NCBI GenBank assembly: GCA_963678705.1
Contig: OY783213.1
Span: forward strand, 10,668,451-10,732,450
Source of the DNA: Panorpa germanica
Lineage: Eukaryota; Arthropoda; Insecta; Mecoptera; Panorpidae
Direction: 5' to 3'
Length of the DNA: 64,000 nucleotides
Shown: positions 26,570-38,979 of the stretch, one piece after another
Layout of the letters: the number at the start of each line of letters is the position of its first letter
Position numbering within the stretch: the first letter of the stretch is position 1
Made by a program: the position numbers and the translations under genes
The notes under the pieces: model-generated
Told to the model about the DNA's origin: nothing
What the model saw: the letters and a program-made list of their open reading frames with translations, nothing else
Database searches by the model: none

Positions 26570-27136
26570 AAAACTGCACCACACGATATCTGAATATGCA
26601 GTTCGCTAAACATTCAAGAACACGGAAAATAATATCCACCTACAAATATTTCAAATTATTCTATTTACATATTTGCGTGTTAAATTACAAACTTTTCCTT
26701 CGGACTATATCTATCTATCAGACAATTATATTAGTTAAAAGAACTATTATATTCCAAATATAATTAATCCATATTCACGATAAAATGGGACAATATAAAA
26801 ACACTACCGTTAGCTTGGCAATAGACTGGCTTTGAGAATGAGAAGTCGTCGTAGCACAGGTGTATGGTATATCCTATGTTATAGATATGAGACATTTAAT
26901 ATTAATATGGGAAATGTAGGGTCCAGTTGACAGGTGACCTGGTCGATTGATAAATAATTCATCTCGCACCGCTCGGCTCGGCTCGGATGATGTGGCAGAC
27001 GAGTTACAATGTGATGACCGTTTTAAAAGTTTCGGGACTGACGTACAGATGGCGTTTGTATATATGTTGTATATATATTAATAATATAGTACGATTTCGT
27101 CTTTTATACTTCATAAGTTACGTTATTTTAAAGTCA
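26570..27136. other. Intergenic, no gene seen
   Basis: AT-rich apart from a short CGCACCGCTCGGCTCGGCTC tract near 26965. No feature recognised. Confidence 0.3.
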
Positions 27137-27780
27137 CTAGAGTTTACGCTCGTCGCAAACGACGTCCTTTTAGTGTGTATGATTTGAATTCAATAAAATA
27201 ATTATTTAATTTCAAATTTTAATTCTATTTTAAACTGAAATATTTTACTTGTTTTATATAAATTTTACATATAAAAATAAATAATTTTCCATACAAACTG
27301 ACTAAAAAAATATATTTTTTTTATAAAAATAAAAAATATTTTCAATTTATGTGTTATTTGACCAACTTTTTTTTTGAAAATTTGGGATTTTTTTATATAA
27401 GCCTATATACAAAATTTAAACTTTCTAGCATAATTTTTACTCTCGGTAAAAACTGCCCCCGTGCCCCCAAATAAAATTTTGAACTTTTGAATTTTTTTTT
27501 ATTAATAATATACTTAATTATTCTACAATCCAGAATATGAACTTGCTTCAAAGTTCCCTACCGCGCCCCGAATTTTTTCAACGCCCCCTTTTTCTATTTT
27601 TGAACTTCCTATCTTTTACGAATTAAAAGTTATACAGGAAAAAGTGATTATTTTTTTCCTGTTTTTCCAAAATTACGAGTTTCCAGGGAATACAGAGAAA
27701 AATCCGAGGAGGCCAAAAGTCTTAGAATTTTTTTCTTTACAAAATAGCAAATTTCAGCAATAAATAAAAATATAAACATA
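27137..27780 (-). mobile_element. Non-autonomous Helitron, family hairpin-CTCTAG, copy 1
   Basis: Read on the minus strand, its 3' end is the hairpin CGTCGTTTGCGACG, then about 10 nt, then CTAG followed by T, a classic Helitron terminus. The body matches the copy at 50887-51439 (CCCCCGTGCCCCCAAATA region, TATCTTTTACGAATTAAAAG, and a GGCCAAAAGTCTTAGA block). The 5' end is not clear and the left boundary on that side is approximate. Confidence 0.75.
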
Positions 27781-28129
27781 CACCTGGGACATTTTAAATA
27801 AGAAGTAACGTTATTTTAACGCTATCGGGATAAACGCTAGTCAATATACCGTTCTCTTGTATTACTAAAGACAGACGCCACTGGAAAGCTGGAAATAACA
27901 TGGACATGGGCAATAAAATATATACATTCAAACGTAGTGAGTACTAAAGGTGTTATGTAATCATTGGTATTGTTTCAGTGACGTAATAACACGTGGTCGC
28001 ACATCCAATTTGAATATAAATTGAGAACATGTATGAACTACGATTAAAATTTGGATTGCTTATAAATATGCAAGAGTTGATCAATGTGTGGGGGTTCAAC
28101 GACTTTGTTAAACGAACATTAGACAAAAG

Positions 28130-28254
28130 AATAAATAATTATATCAATGAGTCTTTGGGTTCGATCCCTGGATTAGACAGCGCTATAGTTTATGATTGGA
28201 CTTAGCATGGGAAATAGACCGACGTTAAATAATTTAAATTTAAAAAAAATTATA
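28130..28254 (+). mobile_element. tRNA-derived SINE fragment
   Basis: Contains a pol III B-box-like GGGTTCGATCCC and the family tail ATAGACCGACGTTAAAT followed by an A-rich stretch. It is shorter than the copies at 49769 and 52097, so the middle is deleted. Confidence 0.6.
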
Positions 28255-28600
28255 TCTTAATATATATAAATTACGTGTCACGTTGTCTGTCCGCGATGGA
28301 CTCCTAAACTACTTAACCGATTTTAATCAAATTTGTACACCGGGTGCAGTTTGATCCAACTTGAAAGATAGGATAGCTTACATCTCAATTTATGATTGCA
28401 ATATTATCTTATTGCAAATTATTTGTCTATTAATTATCAGTATATGACATATGACATCTGGCGACGATGATGGCGACATCTGTTGACTAGATTGAGTAAA
28501 TATTCTGTTGACTGGATTGAGTAAATATTCAATAGATGGCGCTATGTAATGTAATATGACAAAAACGTTAGTCACAGCAACGCGTGGCCGGGACAGCTAG
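28255..28600 (+). mobile_element. Non-autonomous Helitron, second family
   Basis: Begins A|TC (TCTTAATATATATAAATTACG) and ends CAGCTAG|T, preceded by CGCGTGGCCGGGA. The opening GTCTGTCCGCGATGGACTCC and ACTTAACCGATTTTAATC are recognisable parts of a Helitron family widespread in insects. A 25-bp unit (TGTTGACTRGATTGAGTAAA plus TATTC) is tandemly duplicated near 28480-28529. It abuts the SINE tail at its 5' side. Confidence 0.82.
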
Positions 28601-31600
28601 TAAGATATAAGTCATAAATTAATTTACCTTAAAAAATGAGGAGTTTCCATTTCACTGCTGCGTAAATTCCAAACCCAGACATTTGGGTGAAATGGCATAG
28701 TTAGTTGAAGTTCCAGTTCCAAGATATCATCCTTTTTCACTCAGATTTTAGTTAGATGTCACCTATGAAAAAGAACAATGTCAGAATCTTGTCATAAAAA
28801 TATTCTTTCTCTTTCTAATTAAATGGAGATATAGTTGTTGTCTCTTTTACATTTGAAAATACTTATCATAGAAAAAGAAACAAGATATATCTGTCTCTGT
28901 TACTCTTTAATGGTTTATTTGCAACTTCATTCAATACTGGTACGGTAGTGAGGCCAGGTGAAGTGATTTTGACATTTGTAGTTCATATCACTTTGATTAC
29001 CTCGAACGAGTGAAATCAAATTGAATTGTTTCATGGCAAAAAAAAATCAAACGCATTTTCAATATGATGTCAAAGTGACTTCAAAATGTTTACTGAGAAC
29101 TTTCTCTTGCCTGAGTTAGTGAAGAAAGTTACTGGAAACTTTTATATATCTCTCCACCAAAAAGTTAAAAAAGTTAGAAAACCCAACTATCCTACAAAGG
29201 AATACTTAGACTTATTACCAACTTATTTTGGAGTGTACTACTTTAAACCGGAGACAGGAATAACTCAATACCGGAAGTAGTACAATGAACGTACTTGAAT
29301 TTTCCATATAGAGATGAGTCCTCATTATTTACCATCTGGCATCTGGCATCTTCAATGATGAAGTTGACGTTCACGCACGCGCGTTATTGGCATCCAGTGT
29401 TCAAGTTGCTTTGTCAAGAACTTCACATTTAATTAATCATTAATACTACATACAATGCGTCCGCCGTAATCACCGATGGGTTGCAGGACTAGAGAGCCAT
29501 AGGGGCGCCATTTTAATGAGAAAGTTAGAACCCTAAATAATTGAAGAAAAAACTTTGATTGAAGTTTGTCTAGAAACTAATCTAATTACTTGTTTAATTA
29601 GACCTTAATTATAATGTGTACAATGTACATGTATATCCTGTACCAGTAGTTTCTTGAAACCACTAAGCCACAAAAGTAAATTTGTTACTATTTAAATATG
29701 AGATTAATAAAGCTGTGAAGTGAGATATTAGGACCTTTTAAGGACGGTTTTAAGGAATGTAAGGTCAAAACAATAAAAAAGAATCATATTTTCGATAATG
29801 TTTTTTGACGACACAGTTAATATATAATTATTTTTATAATTACTACAGGATAAAATGACATTTGATGAATACTTTGTGAAATTTTCATAAATAAATATCA
29901 AGAAATGAGGCATTGAGGCAAAAAAAAAGTAACATTGCGGTGCCACTCATAACTTATCACTGGATTTTCTAAAATCAAAAAACCAATTTCATTTGTTGAT
30001 AAGTTCCTGCAGGTAACACTGTCGAGTTTTTTTTTTTATTGATTTTCAATTTTTTATAGCACTTAAAAGTCAAAATACCGATTTTTCATGAAAAAAATCA
30101 GAAACTTTGTTATTTTACAATACTTTATATAAAATAAAATGCGTTATTTTGGCATTTATGTAAAGAAAGAGTGTGCAAAATTTCAAAAGAATTGGTCCAG
30201 TAGATTTTGAGCTAGAGAGGGCTCCGACTCTGAAAAAGCTATGTGTGAGAAATCGCATTCAAAAGTTTCAAAAACTTAAAACTCTACATCTCTGACAGTT
30301 TTACTCCAATCGACTTAAAATTTTTACACAATAAACTTAAAATAAATTTAATTAGTAAAAATTTATAAAGCGGAAATGACGGATGATTATGATGATATTT
30401 TTTTATAAAAATTTCAATTATTCTTATTATTTCTTCGGAAATATACTATTTTTATTATTTTAATTAAAAGCTTGATGATTTCTGTAATCATATTCAATTG
30501 AAATAATAATAATGAAATTCTCCATTAGATACCTACATGAATTTTTCAATCAAATACACAAGGTAATGAATCCCCTTATACTTGTACGTGAAATTTTCAT
30601 TTTTTTAAACTAATTATTTCCTTAATAGTTTCGGAAACAAATTTACAAAGTTTCAGCAAATTCTCCAATATTAACTAGTGCACGGGGATCTCTTTAACTA
30701 CATTTATTCTCAACATTTCAGCTTTGATGCAACGTCATAGGTCTGGGGGCTCTGGGATCTTACTCTACTACTCCATACACAAGTCAGCATATCAAGTATC
30801 ACCGTATCGCAGATGTGCTACGGCCGCAAAAACATTGAATGCACAGCTTGTGTAATATGTTGTTTAGCGTTTTAGTTAGAGAAATCTAAACATGTAGCAA
30901 GCAATAAATGAAACGAGGCAATTTAGTTTGAGTCATATACGGGCATGAATTTGCAATGTTTACTATAGAGTAATTGATAATGGTGCTTCTATAAAAATAT
31001 TTTATTAGTTTATTTTTGTACCGAAATATATGGCAGTCTATTAGAAAACCAAATACATAAATTTAAAGATATGTTTATTTATTTTAAATCATTTGTGACG
31101 TTATTATTATTATATTACCTATTGTTGTGTCAGTTAATATTTGTTACCAAACGAAAATAGCGCGGTGTTAACATGTGTCTGAATTAATAACAGGCTTATA
31201 CTATGCATATTCACCTAACCCTCGTTTTACGCGGATTCGAAATAATACGGTTCACAAAGAAGAACAAACTTTCTTTTTGTTCGAATTATTCTAGAGTTTT
31301 AACACAAATTCCAAAATAATTTTACTATATAAAATATAAAAGAGTTCATTTACAGTTCAGTCGATCATATGAAATGTCTATTTTATCGTCTAAAAATGGC
31401 GAAACCTTTCCATCTGTCGGAATACAAATGAAGATAAAGTTGATGCGAACTATAATTAAAGTGCAATAGTGATAGATACGTTACAAAACAGGACTCTTCA
31501 CCAAATTGGTTATTGGGATGTTTGTTTCGGAATATTTGTTTAGGATTAGGTTTCATTTGTTATCTGGTTTCCAAGATTACTATACATTTAATTAGCAAAT

Positions 31601-31633
31601 TTGCTTAAAGGTTTTTTTCTTTTTACAAAACAA
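28601..31633. other. Intergenic AT-rich DNA, no supported gene
   Basis: An ATG frame of 64 codons at 29086-29280 begins inside a MITE-like end and is not recognised. The rest is repetitive-looking AT-rich sequence with poly-T and poly-A tracts. Confidence 0.3.
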
Positions 31634-31995
31634 CTAGAGTTTAGAACCGAGACGACTGTCTTTTGTGTGTGAATAGCATTTCATTTCAAATTTTAATTCA
31701 ATTTTTGAATTGAAATATTTAACTCGTTCTATTCTAATTTGACATATAAAAACAAATAATTTTTTTTAACAAAATATAATTTTTTTTCTTTTTATTCGTT
31801 ATTTGACCAACTTTTTGTCAAAATTTGAGAATTTTTTTTCGATTCGTAAATTAGATTCCAAAGTTAGCGCATATATAAAATTTCAACTTTCTAGCCCAAT
31901 TTTTCACCTCGGAAAAAACCGCCCCGTGCCCCCAAATACAATTTTTGAATTTTGAATTTTTTTTTGTTATAATATATTTTATTATTAAGTAATTC
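31634..31995 (-). mobile_element. Degraded Helitron, family hairpin-CTCTAG, copy 2
   Basis: Shares the body of the copies at 27137 and 50887 (GCCCCGTGCCCCCAAATAC, TTTGACCAACTTTTTGTC), but the terminal hairpin is eroded (CTAGAGTTTAGAACCGAGACG). It is truncated on the 5' side. Confidence 0.65.
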
Positions 31996-33941
31996 GAAAT
32001 TTGAGTTTTCTCCAAAATAAACTTTCTGTTGGAACATTATAATAGGTAGATTTTTAGATTATTTAGAGTCTTTTTAAACAACCTCCGCATAATACTCGTA
32101 TTATACCAATATTTCGATTTACGAGAATCGTTTAGAAAAATATATTTTTTTAATTTACCAAAGAATGACAAATTAAAGATTATGAAAAATGAAAACATGT
32201 AACACCATTAAATTTATTAAATTACGAGCACTATTTCTATGTAAAGCTCAAACATTTCAAACATCTCTCGTATATACTCTTTCAATCTCATTAAGGAGTT
32301 GTCACCATATAAACTCTGTCAGAATACTGCAAAAAAAATATTTCTTTTCTTCATATTTACACAAAAGACATTTTTCTTCATATTTCAACATTATGACACG
32401 TGTGTAGGAGTGAAAGTGGGAGGACATTCAATCAACCTGTCATAGCTCTCAACAATATTATTTATTAATTTATTTAAAAAGGGCTTCGTTATAAGAAAAG
32501 AATTCCATATAATAGAAAGAACGATTTAACTCGAAGTGTAATTCACTGCAAGAAGTATTCTATGGTAGAAAATTTATTTATATATTTTACTTGTATTAAA
32601 AATTAAAATAATTAGCTTCAGGTGGTGTAATGTATAGAAATGATAAATGTAATATGAAAAACATTATTATTGTGTAATTAGGACAATGTAATAGGTCATA
32701 TGGTATTTGTATCATTATCATAGTAGGTTGAAATAAGCCTGTGTGTTCATTATGATGTAATTGATGAGATAGAGCAACATTCCATTCATGTAAACTGAGT
32801 AATAAAATGTGAAATGAAACTGTATTTAATACTTTTGCAAAAAACGTTCATACAATCTCATTCTCGTTTTCCTCACTTCTATTTTAATCTGTCAGAATTC
32901 GAAACATCATTTCTTTCTATAAACCACGACATCATTTCAATAAATACAAGAACAAGAAAGCCTCAAATTCAGGTGTCTCTTGCTTAATCCGTCACTGTCT
33001 TTGTTACCAAAATCTAATTAGAATGGGCGCATCATACTCATATACAAATTTATTTTTTCTAATATTTTGTGTTGTAATATTTGTTTTTAATATTTAAATT
33101 ATTGTTTGACGTTTAATTATGTAAATGTATTTATTATATTTAAGAATAAGTTAAATACAAATGTACCACCAGATTCTAATTGAACAGCATAGTTAGCACA
33201 TGTGGTGGAGAGGTGTTAGCTTTAGTGACACGTTAAAGCAGAATGTAAACATTGTGTAAATAAAAAAACTTTTCTTACAAAATATATAATAAATACACAA
33301 GTGAATTAACAGACAAATTTACTATATAATAGTAACCTGTAAATCTTTTAAGAGTTATGATTTTTTCGATAGATAATGTACTATTAAATATCATTCCCAC
33401 TCACTGCTTTAATTTAATTTTGTATTTAATTTAAATTGTTTAGCATATTGCAATACGCGTAGTCATTTGCAGTACCATTATTAATTTAATTTATATTTTA
33501 AGTTTTCTTAGTTTTTTTAGAACCTTACAAGGTCTAATGTTTTAAATTAAAAATATTAAATTAAGAAAAACTGTATTATATTATAACCTCCAAAATGTGA
33601 TAATCTGTCAAAATGCAGTAGGATTTACTTTTAAAAGAACTTTAATATTAGTTTTTGAAAATTATACAAGTGAAAACAATTTGTATTACTAATTGTTATT
33701 AAAAATAGCAATTTTAATTATTTCACATACAATTTTGTCGAACTGTCAAAATTTATATTACTAACGATGTATACGCACAAACTAAATTGACTAAACTTAA
33801 ATTAAAGCACAACTGTGAAAAGGAATGTTTAAACGAAAACCTGAAATCTATATTACAATATTAAATAAAAACAGTAAATTAAATATCAAAACAGTGAGAG
33901 GGAATGAGGCTTTATAGTATCGAAGTATCTAATATTACCAA
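31996..33941. other. Intergenic AT-rich DNA left of the GT31 array
   Basis: No coding sequence recognised. It may contain the untranslated first exon and promoter of GT31 gene A, which must lie left of its acceptor at 34287, but no convincing TATA box or donor could be chosen. Confidence 0.35.
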
Positions 33942-34234
33942 TGTAAGGCGCCTGATTATCAGGCAACTTAATATACCGTCAGAAATGAATGCATTAAATT
34001 AACATTGTCAATAGAGGACACAGTGACTGAGAGTGTTTTTGGGTCGAGCTCTGGAGCAGCAACTAATTTGATTATGTGTTCATATTCATAAAATTTATGA
34101 GGTAGCGATGTTATAAATCGCGGCCACCATACTTTAAATACTGTAAACATTGTAGAAGGTCGTCGGTGATAGCATGAAAATAGAATTAAATTAAAAAAAA
34201 GCCAAGTAATGCGCCTAATTACTAGGCAACTCAA
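33942..34234 (+). mobile_element. Diverged SINE copy flanked by hairpin-bearing direct repeats
   Basis: SINE homology runs from about 34014 (GACACAGTGACTGAGAG) to 34200 (GAAGGTCGTCGGTGATAG then an A-rich end). On each side lies a near-identical 29-bp direct repeat, 33942-33970 and 34206-34234. Each contains a small palindrome (GCCTGATTATCAGGC and GCCTAATTACTAGGC). It sits less than 60 bp before the gene A splice acceptor. Confidence 0.55.
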
Positions 34235-34288
34235 TTTACATAGTAACATTAATATATTATCTCACTTATATTTTCTTTTTGTTTCAGA

Positions 34289-34363
34289 ATGGACTACCCC
34301 AACATCCCTTATGCCAAGTCAGTAATTTACCATAAAACAACAACTTCGATGATAACATTATAA
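34289..34363 (+). promoter_or_regulatory. uORF of GT31 gene A ending in TAATG
   Basis: It starts one base after the exon start created by the acceptor TTTTTGTTTCAG (AG at 34286-34287). It runs 24 codons and its TAA stop shares its last base with the gene A start codon (TAATG). This geometry suits termination-reinitiation. Confidence 0.55.
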
Positions 34364-35454
34364 TGGTAGACATACGCCGGGTGTCCCCTGTGGTGCTGAC
34401 ATTTATATATATCGTGGCCGGAACACTTTTTATATCATTATGGCGTATGTCTGGATGTCCCTCGTCGCCGGCGCCCTGTCAGCAGCATAACATATACACT
34501 TTCACCCATACTGCCACCCCATTGCACTTTTTGATGATTCCTGATAACAATCCCCTGGATCAACCCTACCGAACTGACATTCTACCATACAATGATTACA
34601 ACACGTTGGTCGATATTAACAACTTTAATTTTACCATAATGAACCATCCTTGTAAAGTCAATGCAACTCCAATTCTTCTAGTGCTGGTACATTCTGCACC
34701 CAGGAATATTAGGAATAGGAACGTCATACGTGAAACGTGGGGACAAGCGCTGTCCGGAATGGAGCTACTGTTTCTTCTTGGTATCGTTGATTCTGAAGAG
34801 CGTCAAAGGGAACTGGAAACGGAGAATCAAACACATGGCGACATCGTTCAAGGAAACTTCAATGATTTTTATCGAAACATGACCTACAAACATGTAATGG
34901 CTTTGAAATATACAACATATCATTGTCCTAGAGCAAAATACGTATTAAAAACTGATGATGATATTTTTGTTAATATGCCAAGGCTTTTAGAATTTGTCAA
35001 ACAAGAACTAATTCCAATTAATGCCAAAAGACTTATGTTTTGTTCAACACTTGTCGGAGCCCGAGTGAAGAGAAGTTGGAGATCGAAATGGAGAGTTTCA
35101 CCTGCGGAATATAAGGAGTCCGTGTATCCTGTGTATTGCGAAGGATGGAGTATTCTATATTCACCGGACGCTGTTTTCACGTTATACAATAAAGCGCAGA
35201 AAACTGCTTACTTCTGGATAGATGACGTCCACGTCACTGGCACATTGGCGCGGTCGACAAATATCAGTCACATTACTTTCAGTTCATTAATTCTAGATGT
35301 GAAGAGAATGGAAAACATAATAAACACTAAAACGAAAGAAGATATTTCAGACTACTTTCTCTTCGGACCAGTCGAAGTTACGCTTGAAAATATAAGGGAC
35401 CTGTGGAACATTATGTACAAAAATGTTTTGTTTAAATATTATACAAAATTATAA
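34363..35454 (+). CDS. GT31 gene A: beta-1,3-galactosyltransferase-like, 363 aa
   Basis: Predicted Golgi type II membrane glycosyltransferase of family GT31. A short cytosolic N-terminus is followed by one membrane anchor (about residues 8-27), a stem, and a catalytic domain. The catalytic domain shows ETWGQ (124-128), the N-glycosylation motif and helix RNMTYKHVMALKY (171-183), the metal-binding LKTDDDIFVN with the DDD at 198-200, YPVYCEGWSILYSPDA (255-270) and WIDDVHVTG (285-293). Cysteines at 97, 188, 227 and 259 recur in the paralogs. Where many GT31 enzymes have EDV, all intact copies here have DDV. The stem is longer than in genes B-G and resembles gene H (a CQ..N.FT...L.FL..P pattern). 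Coding sequence is one exon; an acceptor at 34287 shows an upstream non-coding exon. Donor and acceptor sugars cannot be told from sequence. It is the first gene of the array. Confidence 0.93.
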   Translation: MVDIRRVSPVVLTFIYIVAGTLFISLWRMSGCPSSPAPCQQHNIYTFTHTATPLHFLMIPDNNPLDQPYRTDILPYNDYNTLVDINNFNFTIMNHPCKVNATPILLVLVHSAPRNIRNRNVIRETWGQALSGMELLFLLGIVDSEERQRELETENQTHGDIVQGNFNDFYRNMTYKHVMALKYTTYHCPRAKYVLKTDDDIFVNMPRLLEFVKQELIPINAKRLMFCSTLVGARVKRSWRSKWRVSPAEYKESVYPVYCEGWSILYSPDAVFTLYNKAQKTAYFWIDDVHVTGTLARSTNISHITFSSLILDVKRMENIINTKTKEDISDYFLFGPVEVTLENIRDLWNIMYKNVLFKYYTKL

Positions 35455-36113
35455 ATTGATGAATCGGTCAAATTATGTAGAACTGTTTCGAACAAATGTC
35501 TACCTTTAATTTACTTGGTGAGTTGTCGATCAAAGTGTGCCAATGTAGATGAATTATAAAATCTGTGAAATATAAACCAAAAGAGCCTTAAAAGCATTGT
35601 AGTTACATCAAGTATCTAGATCATTTTGGTATATGAGTAAACGTAACTAGTATCCTACATCTGTATCTGTATCTGAATCTGTATAGAACCTAAGGACCTA
35701 AATATTTTGAATAGTGCCGTGATCCGTCATATCAAATAGAAGCATCTTCTTCCTGTAGTCAGTTTGTGCCCATAAATGATATGTAAGATATAAAAGAGCC
35801 TTGAAAATATTTAATAAAAATATATTTTTTTATTATCTATTTTTTATATTTTTGAAAATATAGTTTTAAGTAATTTATTGAGTTAGAAAATATTGTTTTA
35901 ATGAAATGTAAGTAAAAATCCACAAAGATAAAAACAAAAATGTACCTATGTAATAATATATTTCAAATTTAAAATATGTATTATTGTGTATATAGGTTAA
36001 TTAAGAAATTAAATATAATAAATTTCACGTAAATATAATATATTTGTTATAAATGAAAGAGTTATTTTGTTTTAAAATATTATTTTCAAATAATAGTTTA
36101 TTTAAATTAATAA
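35455..36113. other. 3' flank of gene A
   Basis: AT-rich 3' UTR and spacer. A candidate poly(A) signal lies at 35813-35818. No other gene. Confidence 0.45.
35813..35818 (+). terminator. Candidate poly(A) signal for gene A
   Basis: AATAAA, about 360 nt after the stop codon, followed by T-rich sequence. Confidence 0.45.
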
Positions 36114-36861
36114 GTAATTAATTTGTGAGTTCCGGTGCCACTGAAAGGATAGTAGATTCATATATAATATTAGTAAAACAAAAATTTTAGTAAAAAGACA
36201 GATTACTATGTATGTTGTGTTGCCGTCTAATCTGGCGCACCCTTTCTGTAGAACTTACAGTGAAATAACTAACACAGATTAATTATTATTTGAAAGTGAT
36301 TTTTCTTTAATTATACTGTGACAGTTATGATTTTAAATATTAATATGCTATTATAGCTTACCAAAATTATTCTAAGCTAACATATATTATGTGCAGTACC
36401 GACGGTGCAGGCAAAATTATTTAAAATAGTGAAGATGATTTTTTTGTAATAATTCAGTATAAGATAAATAGAAAAAGTTACTCACGTAAGAAGAACAAGA
36501 ATTGCAAAAAATATATATAAATTTGGACTGTATATAAGTTAAATCAGGGTAAGATCTAGGAGAAATGGAAATGAAAGGAAATATTTCGATGACATTGGAT
36601 GAAGAAGTAGAGGTAACTGCATGACTGTTTCATCCTAGAACCAAGGCCTGACACTGGGTAAGATAAGCAACTATGAGTATATATACACATATCCAATGTG
36701 TATTTAGGTATGTAGCAACTTTTAAACCTGTGACTTTAGGAGCTATTAAAAATAATGCAGTTAGAAAATCCATAGTTTATCAGATGTTCAAACGGTATAT
36801 TCTAAATAAATTATTTGCAAATTGAAATTTGGCAAATCACATCCTTAAATTTTTTATCTCA
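36114..36861 (+). repeat. Segmental duplication block, left copy
   Basis: Matches 40583-41308 collinearly, with small indels, from AATTAATTTGTGASTTCCGG to the TCACATCSTTAAATTTTTTA region. It lies upstream of gene B, as its partner lies upstream of gene C. It contains TATATAAG at 36531-36538, which is kept in the partner. Confidence 0.85.
36531..36538 (+). promoter_or_regulatory. Candidate TATA box conserved in both duplicated blocks
   Basis: TATATAAG preceded by TTTGGACTG, also present at 41051-41058. Its position upstream of genes B and C would suit a 5'-exon promoter. The downstream sequence differs between copies (GGGTAAGATAAGC at 36658 in this one could be a donor), so the assignment is tentative. 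Confidence 0.25.
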
Positions 36862-37308
36862 AGTGTTTATTGATAAAGAATTGTCCTCATACTATCACTA
36901 AGGTATGCTAGCGATTGAAAGTATAAAAATAACTTTTTTCTGTGTAGAGCAGACAGATCTTAGATAGTATAATTCGCTTCTGATATGACTTGTTACGACC
37001 TTTGTGCAGTCGCTTTAATTCAAATTAAAAAATGACAATAATCTCTCACATTATATGATAACATTTTTTATGATAATGCTTGTATATTTAAAAAGGAAAT
37101 TGCATTTAGTTTCGCTTCAGTTCGCCACTAAGGAAATTCTTAGTCACATAAGGAATAATAAGTTGTGAGTATTTATTTATTGTAAGATTCTCTCACACAG
37201 TTATGTTCGACTTCAGTTGCACAGCTATGTCGGTCCTTTTCTGACCTGCATCCTATAAGGACTGACATAATTGTGTAACCGAGAATTGCGCGCTGTCTAC
37301 CTAACAAT

Positions 37309-37914
37309 GGGCTTGAGTCCTCATTTTTTAGTGGTAGATTTTTCAATTGTTGATTGAAATTGATGTTAATAAATGTGTATTGGCGTGTCTATTTTATTGA
37401 ATATCTAAATATTGACGTAGATATAGCAATTAAAAATTTGAATTGTAGTTTAAGCGCTAGAAATGGTCAGTCATATTTGTATGACGTGAAATACATTTTA
37501 ACGTCAGTTATTTGTTGAGTAGGTCAGTGCTGCGGTAATGTTCTGTAGCTGTTGGTAGTCAAAGAATAATAGTTTTTTTATTTTATTTAACCCTGCTAAG
37601 GCAGACATAATATTGAAATTTTATTGTTCCTTGAAATAGTTGTAATTAATATTTGATATTTTGATATATAAATACATATAGCAGAGATTTATGAGCATTA
37701 AGGTTGGCAGTGGTTGTGATGTCACATGCAATTGGAATGTGTACAATGTTGAATCCCTTTAATAATTAAATAGACAAAATGACTTTTTTAATGGTTAATA
37801 TCTCTTAACATATAAGGAGTTATTAAAAAATAATTGAATATTTGAGGTTCTAGTAATCCACTTTATCAATATATAGTACACTTTTACAGAAATTAAGACT
37901 TAGGACACAAGCCC
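37309..37914 (-). mobile_element. MITE, family GGGCTTGTGTCC, copy 4
   Basis: Begins GGGCTTGAGTCCTCATTTTT and ends TAGGACACAAGCCC (606 bp), inverted relative to 16102. It lies between the duplicated block and gene B, so probably within gene B's 5' intron or promoter. The duplicated counterpart upstream of gene C lacks it. Confidence 0.9.
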
Positions 37915-38823
37915 ATATTCCGCAAAGAGCGTCAGTTAGTATATTATCTCTGGTTCAGAGTTGTTGTTACTCTCGGAGCAGTGAGCACCATGTTTGACGT
38001 TTGGTTTTGTTTAGACAAGTGCGGTGTTTCGCGGCAACGCAGCTTCTGTGTACAATAGATCCAGTCAACGTTAAAAAACCTTAACCTTGTAATAAATAGT
38101 AAATAACTATAAGAGAAATCGGTGTGGTAACAACATTCATAACACGTGAGTGAATAAATAAAATAATATAGTCAGTTGATTTTGTAACTATTGCTGAATG
38201 GTTATACCTACCATATAAACATGCAATAAATGTATTAAAATATTCATTAATAGAGCCGGTGAAAACAACAGTGCTGGACATGTTATAACTTGTTCCGCGT
38301 ACTCACAATACAGCGTTTAAACTGCGAGAATATGTCAAATGTATGTAAATAGTTTTAAATTGTGAGAGTGTGAAGTTTAGTTTAGGTTTTTATTTGGCTT
38401 TTTCATCTATACGTAATTGATACTACTGAAAAATAAACATATATTGAAAAAACATTACACATTAATTGCCAAAATTTCATTCAGAGATTTCGTTTTGTGT
38501 AAAAGTTGGTAGAAAGCAAAAGAGAACTCTAAAAATTAATTTATTGTGTGGATATATATTCTGGCAACATTTCTAAGTAAACGGTATAAAAAGATATTGC
38601 TTCTCTAATTTTTTAAAATTATTTGATAAGTAATATTAAATGTATAAAAAGAATATATGGATTGTATTGCATAGTATTATATTGAAAAACATTATCTATA
38701 GACAAAACAGAAATATCAACATAGCATCCAGTATTGTATTAGAAAGATAAAATATAATTTTGAAATTATATTTTATGAAACACAAGTAACTAATGATAAA
38801 AATTTGTAATTTTTTGTTTTAGA

Positions 38824-38979
38824 ATGAAAATAATCACGAAACCTGAAAAAGGATGGAAAAAAGAAGACTATTTCCATTGCTCTTCCTATTTATTTTTGGA
38901 GTGCTTTTCTTCTTACTACTGCAGACAAATTCCAAGTTTTATAAAAGGGCTGTCTTTTCGAATGTTCGAAACTTTTTGA
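38824..38979 (+). promoter_or_regulatory. Overlapping out-of-frame uORF of gene B
   Basis: The first ATG after the acceptor (AG at 38821-38822) lies 29 nt before the gene B ATG, in another frame. It reads about 51 codons into the coding region. Unless skipped by leaky scanning it would reduce gene B translation. Confidence 0.5.

Noticed and set aside
29086-29280. 64-codon plus-strand frame beginning MFTENFLLPELVKK
   Set aside because: Its start lies in a MITE-like terminus (AAAATGTTTACTGAG) and I recognise no domain. Not supported as a gene.
33968-34249. 93-codon minus-strand frame before gene A
   Set aside because: It is antisense to a diverged SINE and its flanking repeats.
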